NCBI GenBank assembly: GCA_021324975.1
Contig: JAJPIA010000087.1
Location: forward strand, 1 to 52,726
Length of the DNA: 52,726 nt
Reading direction: 5' to 3'
Source of the DNA: Bacillota bacterium
GTDB lineage: Bacteria > Sysuimicrobiota > Sysuimicrobiia > Sysuimicrobiales > Segetimicrobiaceae
Both the position numbers and the translations under genes were made by a program. The notes under the pieces were generated by a model. The model had not been told where the DNA came from. It did no database searches and saw only the letters and a list, made by a program, of their open reading frames with translations. Below, piece by piece: positions 35,513-44,358 of this stretch (its first letter is position 1; every line of letters starts with the position of its first letter).

Positions 35513-36151
35513 CGCGAACGCAGGGTCGGGGAGCGGGGTGTTCGACTGCTCCCCACTTTTATGGCCTACTCGACTTCCGCGATTAGATATACGGACGTCG
35601 TATAGTCGAGCGGTCCCCGACAGTATCCGCCAACGGTTTCGCACAAAGTCATACACCAGTCGCCGGATGCCACCCCTGGGGCAGCAGTTTGGATCCTTCG
35701 GTCCGTAGAGCGGGAACATCCGATAAATCTTCCCGCCCTCGACCGAATATTGATCATGCCCCATATACCCTCTCGCCGCATCTGGGGACAACCCGGCCAC
35801 CGCGTGACGACGAAGGGTTGTGCCTGTCCACTCGAGGATCAAGAGAGAACCGTACGCGCCACTGCCCCCCGACTGCGTCGCGACGATCACCTGCGGGTGA
35901 GAGCCGGCAGTCAAATCTGCTAACCAGGCGGCGACAACCCGGTTTGGCGCATCGTCGGAGACCGTGGCTCTATGCGCGCCAGACGCGCGCACAGTGACCG
36001 TGATCTTCTTCATCGGCGCGGGACCATCCCGCTGCGTCACCCGCGCCGTGATTCCAGACAACGATAGCGTCTTGTCGAAGAGTACCGTCCCCGCACTCGC
36101 AGCTACCGCCAGAAGTAGCGTGAACGCGAACGTCATCGATACCCGTCGCAC
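35492..36151 (-). CDS. Secreted PliI-like lysozyme inhibitor domain protein
   Basis: The 219-residue protein has a signal peptide (MTFAFTLLLAVAASAG). The core matches the PliI family, periplasmic inhibitors of invertebrate-type lysozyme: AAWLADLTAGSHPQVIVATQSGGSGAYGSLLILEW, then GYMGHDQYSVEGGKIYRMFPLYGPKDPNCCPRGGIRRLVYDF. The GHD, the YRxFPxY segment and the GGxRxxxYxF end are the recognisable parts. GTG at 36151 follows GGGAGGG at proper spacing. The last 35 residues are extra and unlike the family. A role in resisting lysozyme from hosts or grazers is inference. Confidence 0.7.
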   Translation of the reverse strand: MRRVSMTFAFTLLLAVAASAGTVLFDKTLSLSGITARVTQRDGPAPMKKITVTVRASGAHRATVSDDAPNRVVAAWLADLTAGSHPQVIVATQSGGSGAYGSLLILEWTGTTLRRHAVAGLSPDAARGYMGHDQYSVEGGKIYRMFPLYGPKDPNCCPRGGIRRLVYDFVRNRWRILSGTARLYDVRISNRGSRVGHKSGEQSNTPLPDPAFALQLKVL

Positions 36152-36237
36152 TGGTCCCTCCCGCTTTCTCCTGGCTGACCCCGCGCGCGCCCGCCGTTTG
36201 CCTCGGAACCTCCGGCGGGGTGGCGCCCGCCGCCGTG

Positions 36238-38605
36238 CTACTGCCGCGCCATGGCCAAGTGGAGGCGGTCCTCGGGTTTGATCAGGTGGTCGTGGACATC
36301 CGTCCCGGTGTCGATCCGCACCCAGTTGATCGTGCCGGTGAAGCTGCTGGTCTTCACGGCATAGTCGTCCGTCACCGGCGTCCCGGTATCCCGTCCCACG
36401 TCGGTCGTCTCATCGGCAGAAAACGCGAACGGGACCGTCCGTTCAACGCGCCCCATCCCGACCTTCTCGCCATCGTAGTAGAGGGAGAGGAGGCCACCCT
36501 TGGCCAATCCGCCCCCATCGTAGGCGAACTCTGCCCGGACTTGGTGCTTGCCGGCCGGAATTGCGCGGTCGGTCCCGATGTGGTAGGTCTCGAAGCCGCA
36601 GAGGTTATAGGCAAATTTCGCCTTGCCGCTCTTAACGTAGAAGCTCCAGCCGGCGAAGTACCCGCCTTGGTGGATGATGACGCCCTCCGCGCCGCCTTTC
36701 GGCACCACGATCTCGGCCGTGACGGAGAACGACTTGTTCTTGACGTTGACGACGCTGTTCTCAGACAGACGTCCCATCCCGCCGAACAGCAGTTGCGAGT
36801 TGCCCTTGACCAGCTGCGGACGGCCGGCGAGGTCGGCGTTTATACGCTCCGCCATTCGGTCGTCGAGCGGGATCACGTTGTACTTGGTCGCTTCGATGAG
36901 CCAGAGGCGCTGTAGCTCCCGGAGTTTCTCTGGAAACTGTTTTGAGACGTCGTTGGCCTGGGTCCAGTCCTTCGTGCCATCGTACAGTTCCCACACGTCC
37001 TCGTCGAAGGCGGGCAGTTGCACGGCACCAATGATCCAGGGCGTGCGGTGCTTGGTGACCGCCGACCAGCCCCGGAAGTAAATCCCACGGTTGCCAACCA
37101 TCTCGAAGTACTGGAGGTCGTGCCGCTCGGGGGGCCTTGGCGTCATCGAACGAGTACCGCATGCTGGTCCCCTCGAGCGGGCTCTGCAACACGCCGTTGA
37201 CCATCACCGGCTGGGGCAGCCCCGCCACGTCCAAGATGGTTGGCGCCACGTCGATCACGTGGCAAAACTGCGAGCGGATCTCGCCCTTCGCCTTGATCCC
37301 CTTGGGCCAGTGCACGATCGCGCCATTCCGGGTGCCGCCCCAGTGAGAAGCCACCTGTTTGGTCCACTGGTAGGGCGTGTCCATGGCGTGCGCCCAGCCC
37401 ACCGCGTAATGGTTGTACGCTTCCGGGGTGCCGAGTTTATCGACGCGGGCCAGCAGAAATTCGGGCGTCTCTACCCCGGGAACTTGCGCCAAAAACTCAT
37501 TGAAGGTGCCATTCAAGGTCCCTTCGGCTGAAGCGCCGTTATCACCAATGATCACGTAGATCAGCGTGTTCTCGAGGATCTCCAGGTCCTTGAGCGTAGC
37601 CAGCAGCCGGCCGACGTGGTGATCGGTGTGCTCGAGGAATCCGGCATAGACCTCCATCTCGCGCGCCAGCACCGGCTTGAGGGCGGCAGGCATCGCCTCC
37701 CAGGCGGGGATGTCCGTGGGGCGGGCGGTCAGCCGCGCATCCTGGGGGATCACGCCGAGTTCCTTCTGCCGCTTGAACGTGCGCTCCCTCAGCGCGTCCC
37801 ACCCGTCGTCGAACTTGCCCTTGTACTTGTCCGCCCACTCCTTCGGCACGTGGTGGGGAGCGTGGGTGGCGCCGGGCGCGAAGTACATGAAGAACGGCTT
37901 GTCCGGCATCAGCGCCTTCTGCTGGCGCACCCAGGCGATCGCTTTGTCGGTCATGTCCTCGGTGAAGTGGTAGCCCTCCTCCGCCGTCTTAGGCTGCTCG
38001 ACCGGCGTGGTGCCCTCGTAGATCGCGGGGTCATACTGGTTCGTCTCACCGCCGATGAAGCCGTAGAAGTACTCGAACCCGCCGCCGCCGGTCGGCCATT
38101 GGTCGAACGGGCCCATCGGGCTCGTCTGCCACACCGGCACCTCGTGGCACTTCCCGAACTGGGCGGTGGAGTATCCGTTCAGTTTGAGAGTGAGCGGGAG
38201 CGGGGCTTTGGTGTTCGGGATGAGTGAGTTGTTGCCCGGGGCGGACGTCGCCATCTCGGTAATGCCGCCGAAGCCGACCGAGTGGTGGTTGCGGCCGGTG
38301 AGGAGCGCGGCGCGGGTGGGCGAGCACAGCGCCGTCGTGTGGAACCGGTTGTACCGCAGGCCGTTCGCGGCGAGCCGCTCGAAGTTCGGCGTCCGGCATG
38401 GCCCGCCGAACGCGCTCGAGGCGCCAAACCCCACATCGTCCAGGAGGACGATGAGCACGTTGGGTGCCCCCTGCGGCGGCCGCAGCGGCTCGATGGGAGG
38501 GTATTTCGTGGCCGGATCCTTCGCGTCGTACGTGGTCAGCCCGACCTGCGGCCTGTCGGGGACCGGCAGGATCTCGCGCAATTGTACGTCGGGTCGTGTC
38601 GCCAT
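36238..38605 (-). pseudogene. Arylsulfatase, split by a single-base frameshift
   Basis: The first part (from ATG 38605, AGGAGGAA before it) contains the sulfatase metal site LLDDVGFG (Asp56, Asp57) and the formylglycine motif CSPTRAALLTGR with Cys94. It runs normally to YSFDDAKAP. There a run of six G on the plus strand (37129-37134) shifts the frame. The continuation (ERHDLQYFEMVGNRGIYF to 36238) is in another frame and supplies the rest of a normal 780-790-residue arylsulfatase. With five bases in the run the gene would be intact, so this may be a recent mutation, a phase-variable tract or a sequencing error. No formylglycine-generating enzyme is in the window. Confidence 0.9.
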
Positions 38606-39063
38606 GAGTTCCTCCTACGCAGGGATAGACGTCCACCCCGTGATGTCGGTGGGAAGGCTCTGCCACTGTCGGCTCGTGCCATCTGTACGCGGCGACCATG
38701 TATCTATCCTGCCGGGATCTGGGTATGTCTCCGATGCCGTACCGTTACTGAGCTTCTCGCTCGCGATGACCGACGCGCCGGAGGAGCTCGTCGTGGAGGT
38801 CGTCCACGTCGAGATGCCGCCACTCCATCAGGTGACCCCATCGCTTGAGCGCGCACAGCCGGCCCCCGAGCCGGCGGACGTGCGCGATGTCGGGCATGGC
38901 GTTCCATCTGGGCGCCACTGACTCAGAAGCTCGCGCCGTGAAGGTGCGGGCTCTCATATACCATCCGCTACCATCCGCGCCGTGCCGAGTCCGGCTCAAA
39001 CGCAGTCTCCTGGTTGCGCTGACGTCAGGATATTTCTGCGGGTGCCCGGTGCGGGAACGGATA
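38606..39063. other. Intergenic, no gene accepted
   Basis: Between the arylsulfatase start and the mscS remnant. A minus-strand frame ending at 38745 (PDIAHVRRLGGRLCALKRWG...) is open but has no ribosome binding site or recognisable domain. No promoter for the arylsulfatase was recognised. Confidence 0.35.
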
Positions 39064-39874
39064 TCAGAAGTTGCGCGACCGTGACGCCGGGCGCAGGTCG
39101 ACATCGTGCAACGCAATGCCGGTCTCGGATCGAAACCGTACCCCCTCCGCCTGGTACCGGGCGTGCACTCGTTTGATGAACTCGTGCTTGACTGTATCTT
39201 GGCTGCCGATGCTCTGTGCTTTGAGCACGACGGTGAAATCAATGCTCGCGTCCCCGAACGTGTGGTACCTAAGGACCGGCACGAATCCAGGCAGGCTTCC
39301 GGGCGCTGCCGCCAACGCCTCGCGCGCAACGTCGAGCGTGATACGCTCCACGGTCGCCAGGTCGCTCTCGTAGCTGACCCCCAGCCGAACGGGCACGACG
39401 ACCTCGCGCTCCGGCTCGTCGTAATTCGTAACCGTCGCAGAGGCTAGCTTGGCATTGGGGACGATGATCAGGTTGTTGAGGCCTTCGCGAAGTTTGGTGC
39501 TTCGCCAAGTGATGTCGATGACCGTTCCTTCCTCGCCCGTGGCGAGCTTCACGTAGTCGCCGGGGCCGGATGTGGCGGGCGGTGATGATGTAGAGCCCGG
39601 AGAACAGATTCGAAAGCGCCTCCTGCAGGGCCAGAGCCACCGCCAACCCGCCGACCCCGAGCGCGGTCAAGATCGGTGTGACTGCGATGCCCAGCGACTG
39701 GAGGCCGATGAGCGTTCCAACTAGAAAGACGAGCAACTGGCGGTCGGGATAGGCCTCCTGCAAGAACGCGATGAGATGTTCCGGACTACACAGCACAGCG
39801 CCCACAGATCCGACGAATTGGCGGCAAACCCGACGATCACACTCACCCACGCGCGAGGTGGGGTCCAGCAACAA
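39064..39874 (-). pseudogene. MscS-family mechanosensitive channel, frameshifted
   Basis: The upstream part (VFLVGTLIGLQSLGIAVTP, LTALGVGGLAVALALQEALSNLFSGLYIITARHIRP) is the pore-lining helix region of MscS. The downstream part (KLATGEEGTVIDITWRSTKLR, NLIIVPNAKLASATVTNYDEPE) is the beta domain, in a different frame. They join at a run of four G on the plus strand (39562-39565); removing one base gives the expected IRPGDYVKL. N-terminal helices before about 39874 are missing or lie in yet another frame, so more than one lesion is likely. The last residues run to 39064. Confidence 0.85.
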
Positions 39875-40088
39875 AGACTCGCGACGGCAAACGGGTTGCG
39901 CATGCGGAAGTCCCGCTCCGGCCGGCGCAGGCGGTGAGGATCGGTGAGGACCCGGAGGGTGGGCCGCGTGGGGGGCGGGCCCGCGGCGTGCGCGCGTCTC
40001 ACCCGGGGATCGGATCAGTGCACTCGCGCGTGGCGTCCCTGGGGCACAGCGGCCACCTCCCTCCCTAACAGGCCCCGTCGTGGCCCCG

Positions 40089-40108
40089 GTATGTTATACT
40101 TGACATAC
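40089..40108 (+). promoter_or_regulatory. Promoter/operator of the toxin-antitoxin pair
   Basis: TATACT (40095-40100) serves as a -10 and is embedded in an inverted repeat GTATGT (40089-40094)/ACATAC (40103-40108). A repeat over the promoter is the usual site where a ribbon-helix-helix antitoxin represses its own operon. Confidence 0.5.
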
Positions 40109-40131
40109 ATGTAAGACAAGGAGGGGCGTCG

Positions 40132-40419
40132 ATGTCGGTCCTCGTGTCGTTCCGCGTCCCGGACACCACCGCCCGGGCCCTGGATCAGGTGGCGCGCGCC
40201 ACCGCTCGCTCGCGCACGTATCTCCTGCTCCGTGCGCTCGACGCGTACTTGGACGAGCACGCGGACGCGCAAATCGCGCTCGACCGGCTGCGCGATCGCC
40301 AGGACCCGGTGATCGCGGCTGAGGCGGTCTGGGGACCGCGGCCAGCGCACCACCCCGCCGTGTCCCGGGCACCCCGAACCCACGTGGCGGCCCGGCGTCG
40401 CGCGCCTCGGCGGCGGTGA
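40132..40419 (+). CDS. Ribbon-helix-helix antitoxin (RelB/CopG-like)
   Basis: A 95-residue protein. Residues 1-50 (SVLVSFRVPDTTARALDQVARATARSRTYLLLRALDAYLDEH) match a ribbon-helix-helix DNA-binding domain, in which an N-terminal beta strand contacts DNA as a dimer. The tail after about residue 65 is Arg/Pro/Ala-rich and longer than usual; a frameshift there is possible. GGAGGGG precedes the ATG. It overlaps the toxin start (GTGA at 40416-40419), the coupled order of type II toxin-antitoxin operons. Confidence 0.8.
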   Translation: MSVLVSFRVPDTTARALDQVARATARSRTYLLLRALDAYLDEHADAQIALDRLRDRQDPVIAAEAVWGPRPAHHPAVSRAPRTHVAARRRAPRRR

Positions 40420-40667
40420 CGATTGTCTACAAAGCGTCCGTCCGAGGCGACCTAGCCCGGATTGATCCCGTACAGCGACAGCGCATCCGGGCAGGGATCG
40501 AGCGCGGGCTGCGGTCGGACGGGCACGATGGCGAAGCGCTCCGCGGACCGTTCGCGGGTCTGTACAGGCTCCGCGTCGGGGCGTATCGGGTGATCTACGC
40601 ACGGGTGAACACTGACTATCTCGTGTTGCGCATTGCGCACCGGCGGAACGTGTACCGCCGGCGCTAA
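40416..40667 (+). CDS. RelE/ParE-type toxin
   Basis: An 83-residue basic protein: IVYKASVRGDLARIDPVQRQRIRAGIERGL, ALRGPFAGLYRLRVGAYRVIYARV, then VLRIAHRRNVYRR. The G-x-YRLRVGxYRVIY core and the terminal HRRxVYRR are hallmarks of RelE-superfamily toxins, which either cleave ribosome-bound mRNA (RelE) or inhibit gyrase (ParE). The closing Arg-x-x-Tyr pattern favours a RelE-like nuclease, but this is not certain. GTG at 40416 overlaps the antitoxin TGA. Confidence 0.85.
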   Translation: MTIVYKASVRGDLARIDPVQRQRIRAGIERGLRSDGHDGEALRGPFAGLYRLRVGAYRVIYARVNTDYLVLRIAHRRNVYRRR

Positions 40668-40715
40668 GCATCTCCGGCGCACTGGTGCACGCCAATCACA
40701 AAAGGGGGACACACG

Positions 40716-41185
40716 ATACCAGGATCACTGCGGAAGCAGGACGGGCGGTGGGTGACCGTGATCGATGTGGGGCGGGATCCGGTGACGGGCCGGCGCCGCC
40801 AACACTGGCGCGCGCACCGCAGGCGGCAGGCCGCCGTGGCGCACCTCACGGCCACGGCTGGCGCGGTGCAGGCGGGCGCGTACGTGGCGCCGACCAAGCT
40901 CCGCACGGGCGAGTTCCTCGAGCGCTGGCTGCGCGATTATGCCGCGACCTGGAGTCCCACGACGCTCGACGGCCACCGGCGGGCCATTGCGCAGCGGCTC
41001 ATCCCGGCCCTCGGTTTGCCGGCGTGCCGCAGCGCGTCGCGCAGGAACGGCTCGGGCATAGCTCGGCTCGGATGACGCAGGAGGTCTATCAGCACGTCCT
41101 CGCAGGCCAGCACCGCCAAGTCGCGCTTCAGGTCGAGGAGGCGCTGTTCCAGGCCGCGGGCACGAGGAGCGCGCCGGTCTCGTAA
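40716..41185 (+). pseudogene. Tyrosine recombinase (integrase) with internal deletion
   Basis: A ribosome-site-like AAAGGGGG is followed by ATA at 40716 where an ATG would be expected, then SLRKQDGRWVTVIDVGRDPVTGRRRQ, an AP2-like arm-binding domain. The core-binding domain follows (GEFLERWLRDYAATWSPTTLDGHRRAI). At about 41020-41035 the frame changes and the sequence jumps to the C-terminus: VAQERLGHSSARMTQEVYQHVLAG, with the conserved LGHSS and the catalytic Tyr, ending at 41185. The Arg-His-Arg catalytic region, about 200 residues or more, is missing. It faces the 3' end of tRNA-Val at 41373, the typical position for a phage or island integrase. Confidence 0.85.
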
Positions 41186-41372
41186 CCCCTCGCCTCGCTC
41201 CGCCTCCGCGCGGCCGCTCAGGACCATCCCTGGGCGGCCGATTCGCGTTTGCTCGACGCTCTGTATCGTCGTGCTGTGTGAGAGGTGGGGCAGCTTGTGA
41301 GGTTTCTGTGAGGTGAAGACCGTCTGGCCGGCTATTGGGAAGATAGGATCGCGCTGAAGGCCTTGATTTACT

Positions 41373-41448
41373 TGGTGGGCGCGCGAGGACTTGAACCTCG
41401 GACCTCTTCCGTGTCAGGGAAGCGCTCTGACCCCTGAGCTACGCGCCC
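41373..41448 (-). tRNA. tRNA-Val (GAC)
   Basis: Cloverleaf with acceptor GGGCGCG (41448-41442) paired to CGCGCCC, D arm AGCTCAGGGGTCAGAGC, anticodon arm CTTCC-CTGACAC-GGAAG (anticodon GAC, Val), T arm with GGTTCAAGTCC, and an encoded CCA end at 41373-41375. Length is 76 bases. A decayed integrase lies beyond its 3' end. Confidence 0.95.
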
Positions 41449-41464
41449 GGCCCCGATGCCTCGC

Positions 41465-41493
41465 ATAATACGGAAACGCCCGAAAGGCGTCAA
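41465..41493 (-). promoter_or_regulatory. Promoter of tRNA-Val
   Basis: TTGACG (41493-41488) and TATTAT (41470-41465) with exactly 17 bp spacing on the minus strand. Transcription would start about 10 bases before the mature tRNA 5' end. Confidence 0.75.
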
Positions 41494-41914
41494 GGAAACC
41501 GTTTCGTGAGACGCGCGCTGTCCTCCTCGCCGTTGAGGTCGCAGACATCTACGCCGGAGACTTTCATCTCGTCGCGTGGGAAGGCGCGATCAATGCGTTT
41601 CTCCATATGATCCGCGTGGCATTTCGGCCTACGTCCCCTACGTCTCTGCTGCGCGTATGGCAGCATATGGCGATGAGGATCAAAGGCAAGGGTGCGTACG
41701 AGACGCCACTATGCGTGAACGACCTGCCGTAGCTCGGCCGAGGCAGCGGGATCTTTCGCGTGCAATCCGACATGATGAATCCCAATCTGATCGCGAGAAA
41801 ATGGGCGAGCTCGCCGGCCGTGCACGTTCCTGGTAACATGCTGAGGGAATCGGACGAAAGTCTTGCGGATGCTACGCGGGAAGCAGCCAGACGACGCAGG
41901 AGAAGGCGGGACGA
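41494..41914. other. Intergenic, no gene accepted
   Basis: Space between tRNA-Val and the PAP2 gene. Open frames exist on both strands here (for example plus-strand codons from about 41540 to 41730), but none has a ribosome binding site or a recognisable motif. The base composition is less GC-rich than the surroundings. Confidence 0.35.
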
Positions 41915-42475
41915 ATGGATCGCGCGCTATTTCTCACGCTCAACGGACTCGCGACAACCCCCTGGATCGGACGGGATGCTGCGTACGTAGCACAATACGG
42001 GATCGTGTTCTATCCGTTGCTGTTGCTGGGGCTGTGGATACGCGGTCGGGGCACTCCCGAGCCGCGACGACGGATACTCCTACGCGCGTTGTTCGCCGCG
42101 GTCTTTGCGTTGGGGGTCAACGTGCTCTTGAACGTCGCGTTCCCTCGCCCGCGCCCCTTCCTCGTGCTTCCCGCTCATGTCTTGGGCGCGCGTCCGCACG
42201 ACCCCTCGTTTCCGAGCGATCATGCGGCGTTTGCGTCGGCGATCGCCATCGTGCTGCTGATGTGGGGCGACAGGACGTGGGGCACGGCAAGTGCCATCGG
42301 TGCGCTGATTATCGGAGTGTCGCGAATCATTATTGGCGTTCACTATCCGACCGACATCCTCGGCGGCTTCCTCGTCGGGATGGTCTGCGCCGCCGTCACG
42401 TTCAGCGCCGCGGCCTTGCTCCGCCCGGTGCTGGACTTCGTCATCGCCGTCGCGCGGTGGGCGCACCTCACCTAA
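41915..42475 (+). CDS. PAP2-family phosphatase (undecaprenyl-diphosphatase-like)
   Basis: A 186-residue membrane protein with about five hydrophobic helices. All three PAP2 motifs are present: FPRPRPF (C1), FPSDHA (C2, catalytic His in PSxH form) and SRIIIGVHYPTDILGG (C3, catalytic His and Asp). Small PAP2 proteins of this size often recycle undecaprenyl pyrophosphate, the lipid carrier for cell-wall synthesis (BcrC-like), but could act on other lipid phosphates. The ATG at 41915 follows GGCGGGA. The neighbouring muramidase-like gene suggests a loose cell-wall context. Confidence 0.88.
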   Translation: MDRALFLTLNGLATTPWIGRDAAYVAQYGIVFYPLLLLGLWIRGRGTPEPRRRILLRALFAAVFALGVNVLLNVAFPRPRPFLVLPAHVLGARPHDPSFPSDHAAFASAIAIVLLMWGDRTWGTASAIGALIIGVSRIIIGVHYPTDILGGFLVGMVCAAVTFSAAALLRPVLDFVIAVARWAHLT

Positions 42476-42683
42476 ACCGTTGGCTGGAAGTCCGCGGTCG
42501 TGCAGGGCTGGGGACCGAAGCCCTCTACCCCGCGCACATCACCGAACGGGATGGCGGGCAGATCGTCAGCCACCGGCTATGCGGCCACTCGACGCGCGGC
42601 TTCGGCGTGGAGTGAAAGCGCTGGACTCGAGAAATCGCGCCGGACGCAAGGCATCGGCTCACGCGCGGCGAAGTAACCGTGCC

Positions 42684-43976
42684 GTGACACGGCGGTCAAA
42701 CGGCAAAACGGCCGCGCGCATCGCGGCGCTCCTCAAGGGCACGGCGGCAGTGCTTGTGGCCGTGTTCGTGGCGCCCGCCGCCGCTCCGCCTCGGTCCTAC
42801 GCCGTTACCAGCACACCGCTGGTGCGGACCGGGCTCGACGTGTTCCTCGAAAATCCTCCGGAAATCGTGCGCGGCAAGCGCGTGGGCCTGATCACAAACC
42901 CCAGCGGCGTCGATGAACAACTGCGCAGCACCGCGGACCTCCTGGCCGCGGATCATGATATTCGTCTCGTCGCGCTCTTTGGCCCGGAGCACGGTGTACG
43001 CGGAGATCAGAGCGCCGGGGCACCCGTCAGGAACAGCGTTGACGCGGAGACCGGCCTCCCCGTCCTCAGCCTGTACGGAGCCACGCGCAAGCCGACGCCC
43101 GCGATGCTCAAGGGCGTCGACGTCCTGGTCTTCGACATCCAAGATGTCGGCGCACGGTTCTACACCTACATGTCGACGCTGGCCTACGCGATGCAGGCCG
43201 CGGCCGCGCAAGGCATCCCTGTGGTCGTGCTGGACCGGCCCGATCCGCTGTCCGGTGACCTGGTCGCGGGACCCGTCCTGGAGTCCAAGTGGACCTCGTT
43301 TTTCGGCCTCTATCCCATGCCGATCCTGTATGGGATGACGATCGGCGAGCTGGCGCGGTTCTTCAACGGCGAATTTGGTATCGGCGCGAAGCTAACAGTC
43401 GTGCCGATGGACGGCTGGCGCCGCTCCATGTGGTTCGATCAAACAGGCCTGCCGTGGGTCATGACGTCCCCCGGCATCCCCCATTTCCGCACGGCCGTTC
43501 TGTATCCGGTGACCGGCCCGATCGGCGACACAAATCTCTCGGTGGGCGTGCTGACCACGGAGCCGTTTGAGCTCACGGGCGGCACGTTCATTCAACCGTG
43601 GCGTCTGCGCGCCGCCCTCGAGGCGCGGAAGCCGGGCGGCGTCGCATTTCGCGCGGCGTACTGGCGGGGCGAACCATGGACGGACACCGGGGGCCCCGAG
43701 TATGGCGGCGTCGAGATCCGCGTGACGGACCGCGCGGCGTACCGGCCCGTCGACCTCATGATCCAGATTCTCTACACGGTGCACCAGCTCTATCCCGGGC
43801 AGTTCCACTGGGGTGCATCCTCAGGCGGCACGTACACGTTCGACCTCGACATGGGGACGGATCAAGTGCGACTGAGCCTCGCGGCGGGCAAGACCCCGGA
43901 GCAGATCGAGGAACAGTGGGTCCCGGGGCTGGAGCGATTCCTCAAGATCAGGGAAAAGTATCTCCTTTATCACTGA
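42684..43976 (+). CDS. namZ: Exo-beta-N-acetylmuramidase NamZ family (DUF1343)
   Basis: About 430 residues. Residues about 50 onward match DUF1343/NamZ: GLDVFLENPPEIVRGKRVGLITNPSGVD, LVALFGPEHGVRGDQSAGA, LPVLSLYGATRKPTPAML, VLVFDIQDVGARFYTYMSTL, VVVLDRPDPLSG and FGLYPMPILYGMTIGELARFF. Characterised NamZ removes terminal MurNAc from peptidoglycan fragments, so the role is likely wall turnover. GTG at 42684 was chosen because it gives a clean signal peptide (Arg/Lys-rich start, ALLKGTAAVLVAVFVAPAAA); GTG 42612 is an alternative. Neither has a strong ribosome binding site. The protein would act outside the membrane. Confidence 0.88.
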   Translation: MTRRSNGKTAARIAALLKGTAAVLVAVFVAPAAAPPRSYAVTSTPLVRTGLDVFLENPPEIVRGKRVGLITNPSGVDEQLRSTADLLAADHDIRLVALFGPEHGVRGDQSAGAPVRNSVDAETGLPVLSLYGATRKPTPAMLKGVDVLVFDIQDVGARFYTYMSTLAYAMQAAAAQGIPVVVLDRPDPLSGDLVAGPVLESKWTSFFGLYPMPILYGMTIGELARFFNGEFGIGAKLTVVPMDGWRRSMWFDQTGLPWVMTSPGIPHFRTAVLYPVTGPIGDTNLSVGVLTTEPFELTGGTFIQPWRLRAALEARKPGGVAFRAAYWRGEPWTDTGGPEYGGVEIRVTDRAAYRPVDLMIQILYTVHQLYPGQFHWGASSGGTYTFDLDMGTDQVRLSLAAGKTPEQIEEQWVPGLERFLKIREKYLLYH

Positions 43977-44069
43977 CCCCTCTACACTCACGCCGGGCCC
44001 GGTCGGTCGCGGGCTCGAGATGCCACCCGCCCCAGCCGTGATCCCTCGTCAGCCATCGGAGACGCGCGT

Positions 44070-44094
44070 CGAGCCTCGTCACAGCCGAGGCTCG
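44070..44094. terminator. Possible bidirectional terminator hairpin
   Basis: CGAGCCTCG (44070-44078) and CGAGGCTCG (44086-44094) form a perfect 9-bp stem with a 7-base loop between the convergent namZ and DUF3303 genes; the DUF3303 stop codon lies in the loop. There is no T-run, so termination would need assistance. Confidence 0.35.
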
Positions 44095-44351
44095 ATGGCT
44101 GCGCGCACCTCTGTTGATGGCACGACGGGCACGATTTCAAACTCAATCAGGTCGCCCCACTCCAACACCCACTGCTGCAGCAGGCGGGCGTCGTCACACT
44201 CCATGATCTGAAAACACCGATCAAAGTTCGCCTCGATCCAGCTGCCCACGTAACGAAGCCCGTCCGGCATCGCCCGCCCGCGATCACGCAGGCGCCGGTA
44301 GACCGCGCGGGCGTCACGGTTTCGAAACCGCTCGATCACCATGAACTGCAT
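44079..44351 (-). CDS. DUF3303 family protein
   Basis: A 90-residue protein beginning MQFMVIERFRNRDARAVYRRL and containing GLRYVGSWIEANFDRCFQIMECDDARLLQQWV, then DLIEFEIVPVVPSTEV. This is the DUF3303 pattern, a small ferredoxin-like fold of unknown function. It begins 7 bp after the EF-G2-like gene and is presumably co-transcribed with it. Confidence 0.85.
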   Translation of the reverse strand: MQFMVIERFRNRDARAVYRRLRDRGRAMPDGLRYVGSWIEANFDRCFQIMECDDARLLQQWVLEWGDLIEFEIVPVVPSTEVRAAIEPRL

Positions 44352-44358
44352 CGTGCCG

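Noticed and set aside
38745-38950. Short minus-strand frame upstream of the arylsulfatase
   Set aside because: No ribosome binding site, no domain, and arginine-rich composition typical of non-coding GC-rich DNA.
41540-41730. Plus-strand open stretch downstream of tRNA-Val
   Set aside because: No start with a ribosome binding site and no family match; kept only as unexplained intergenic DNA.
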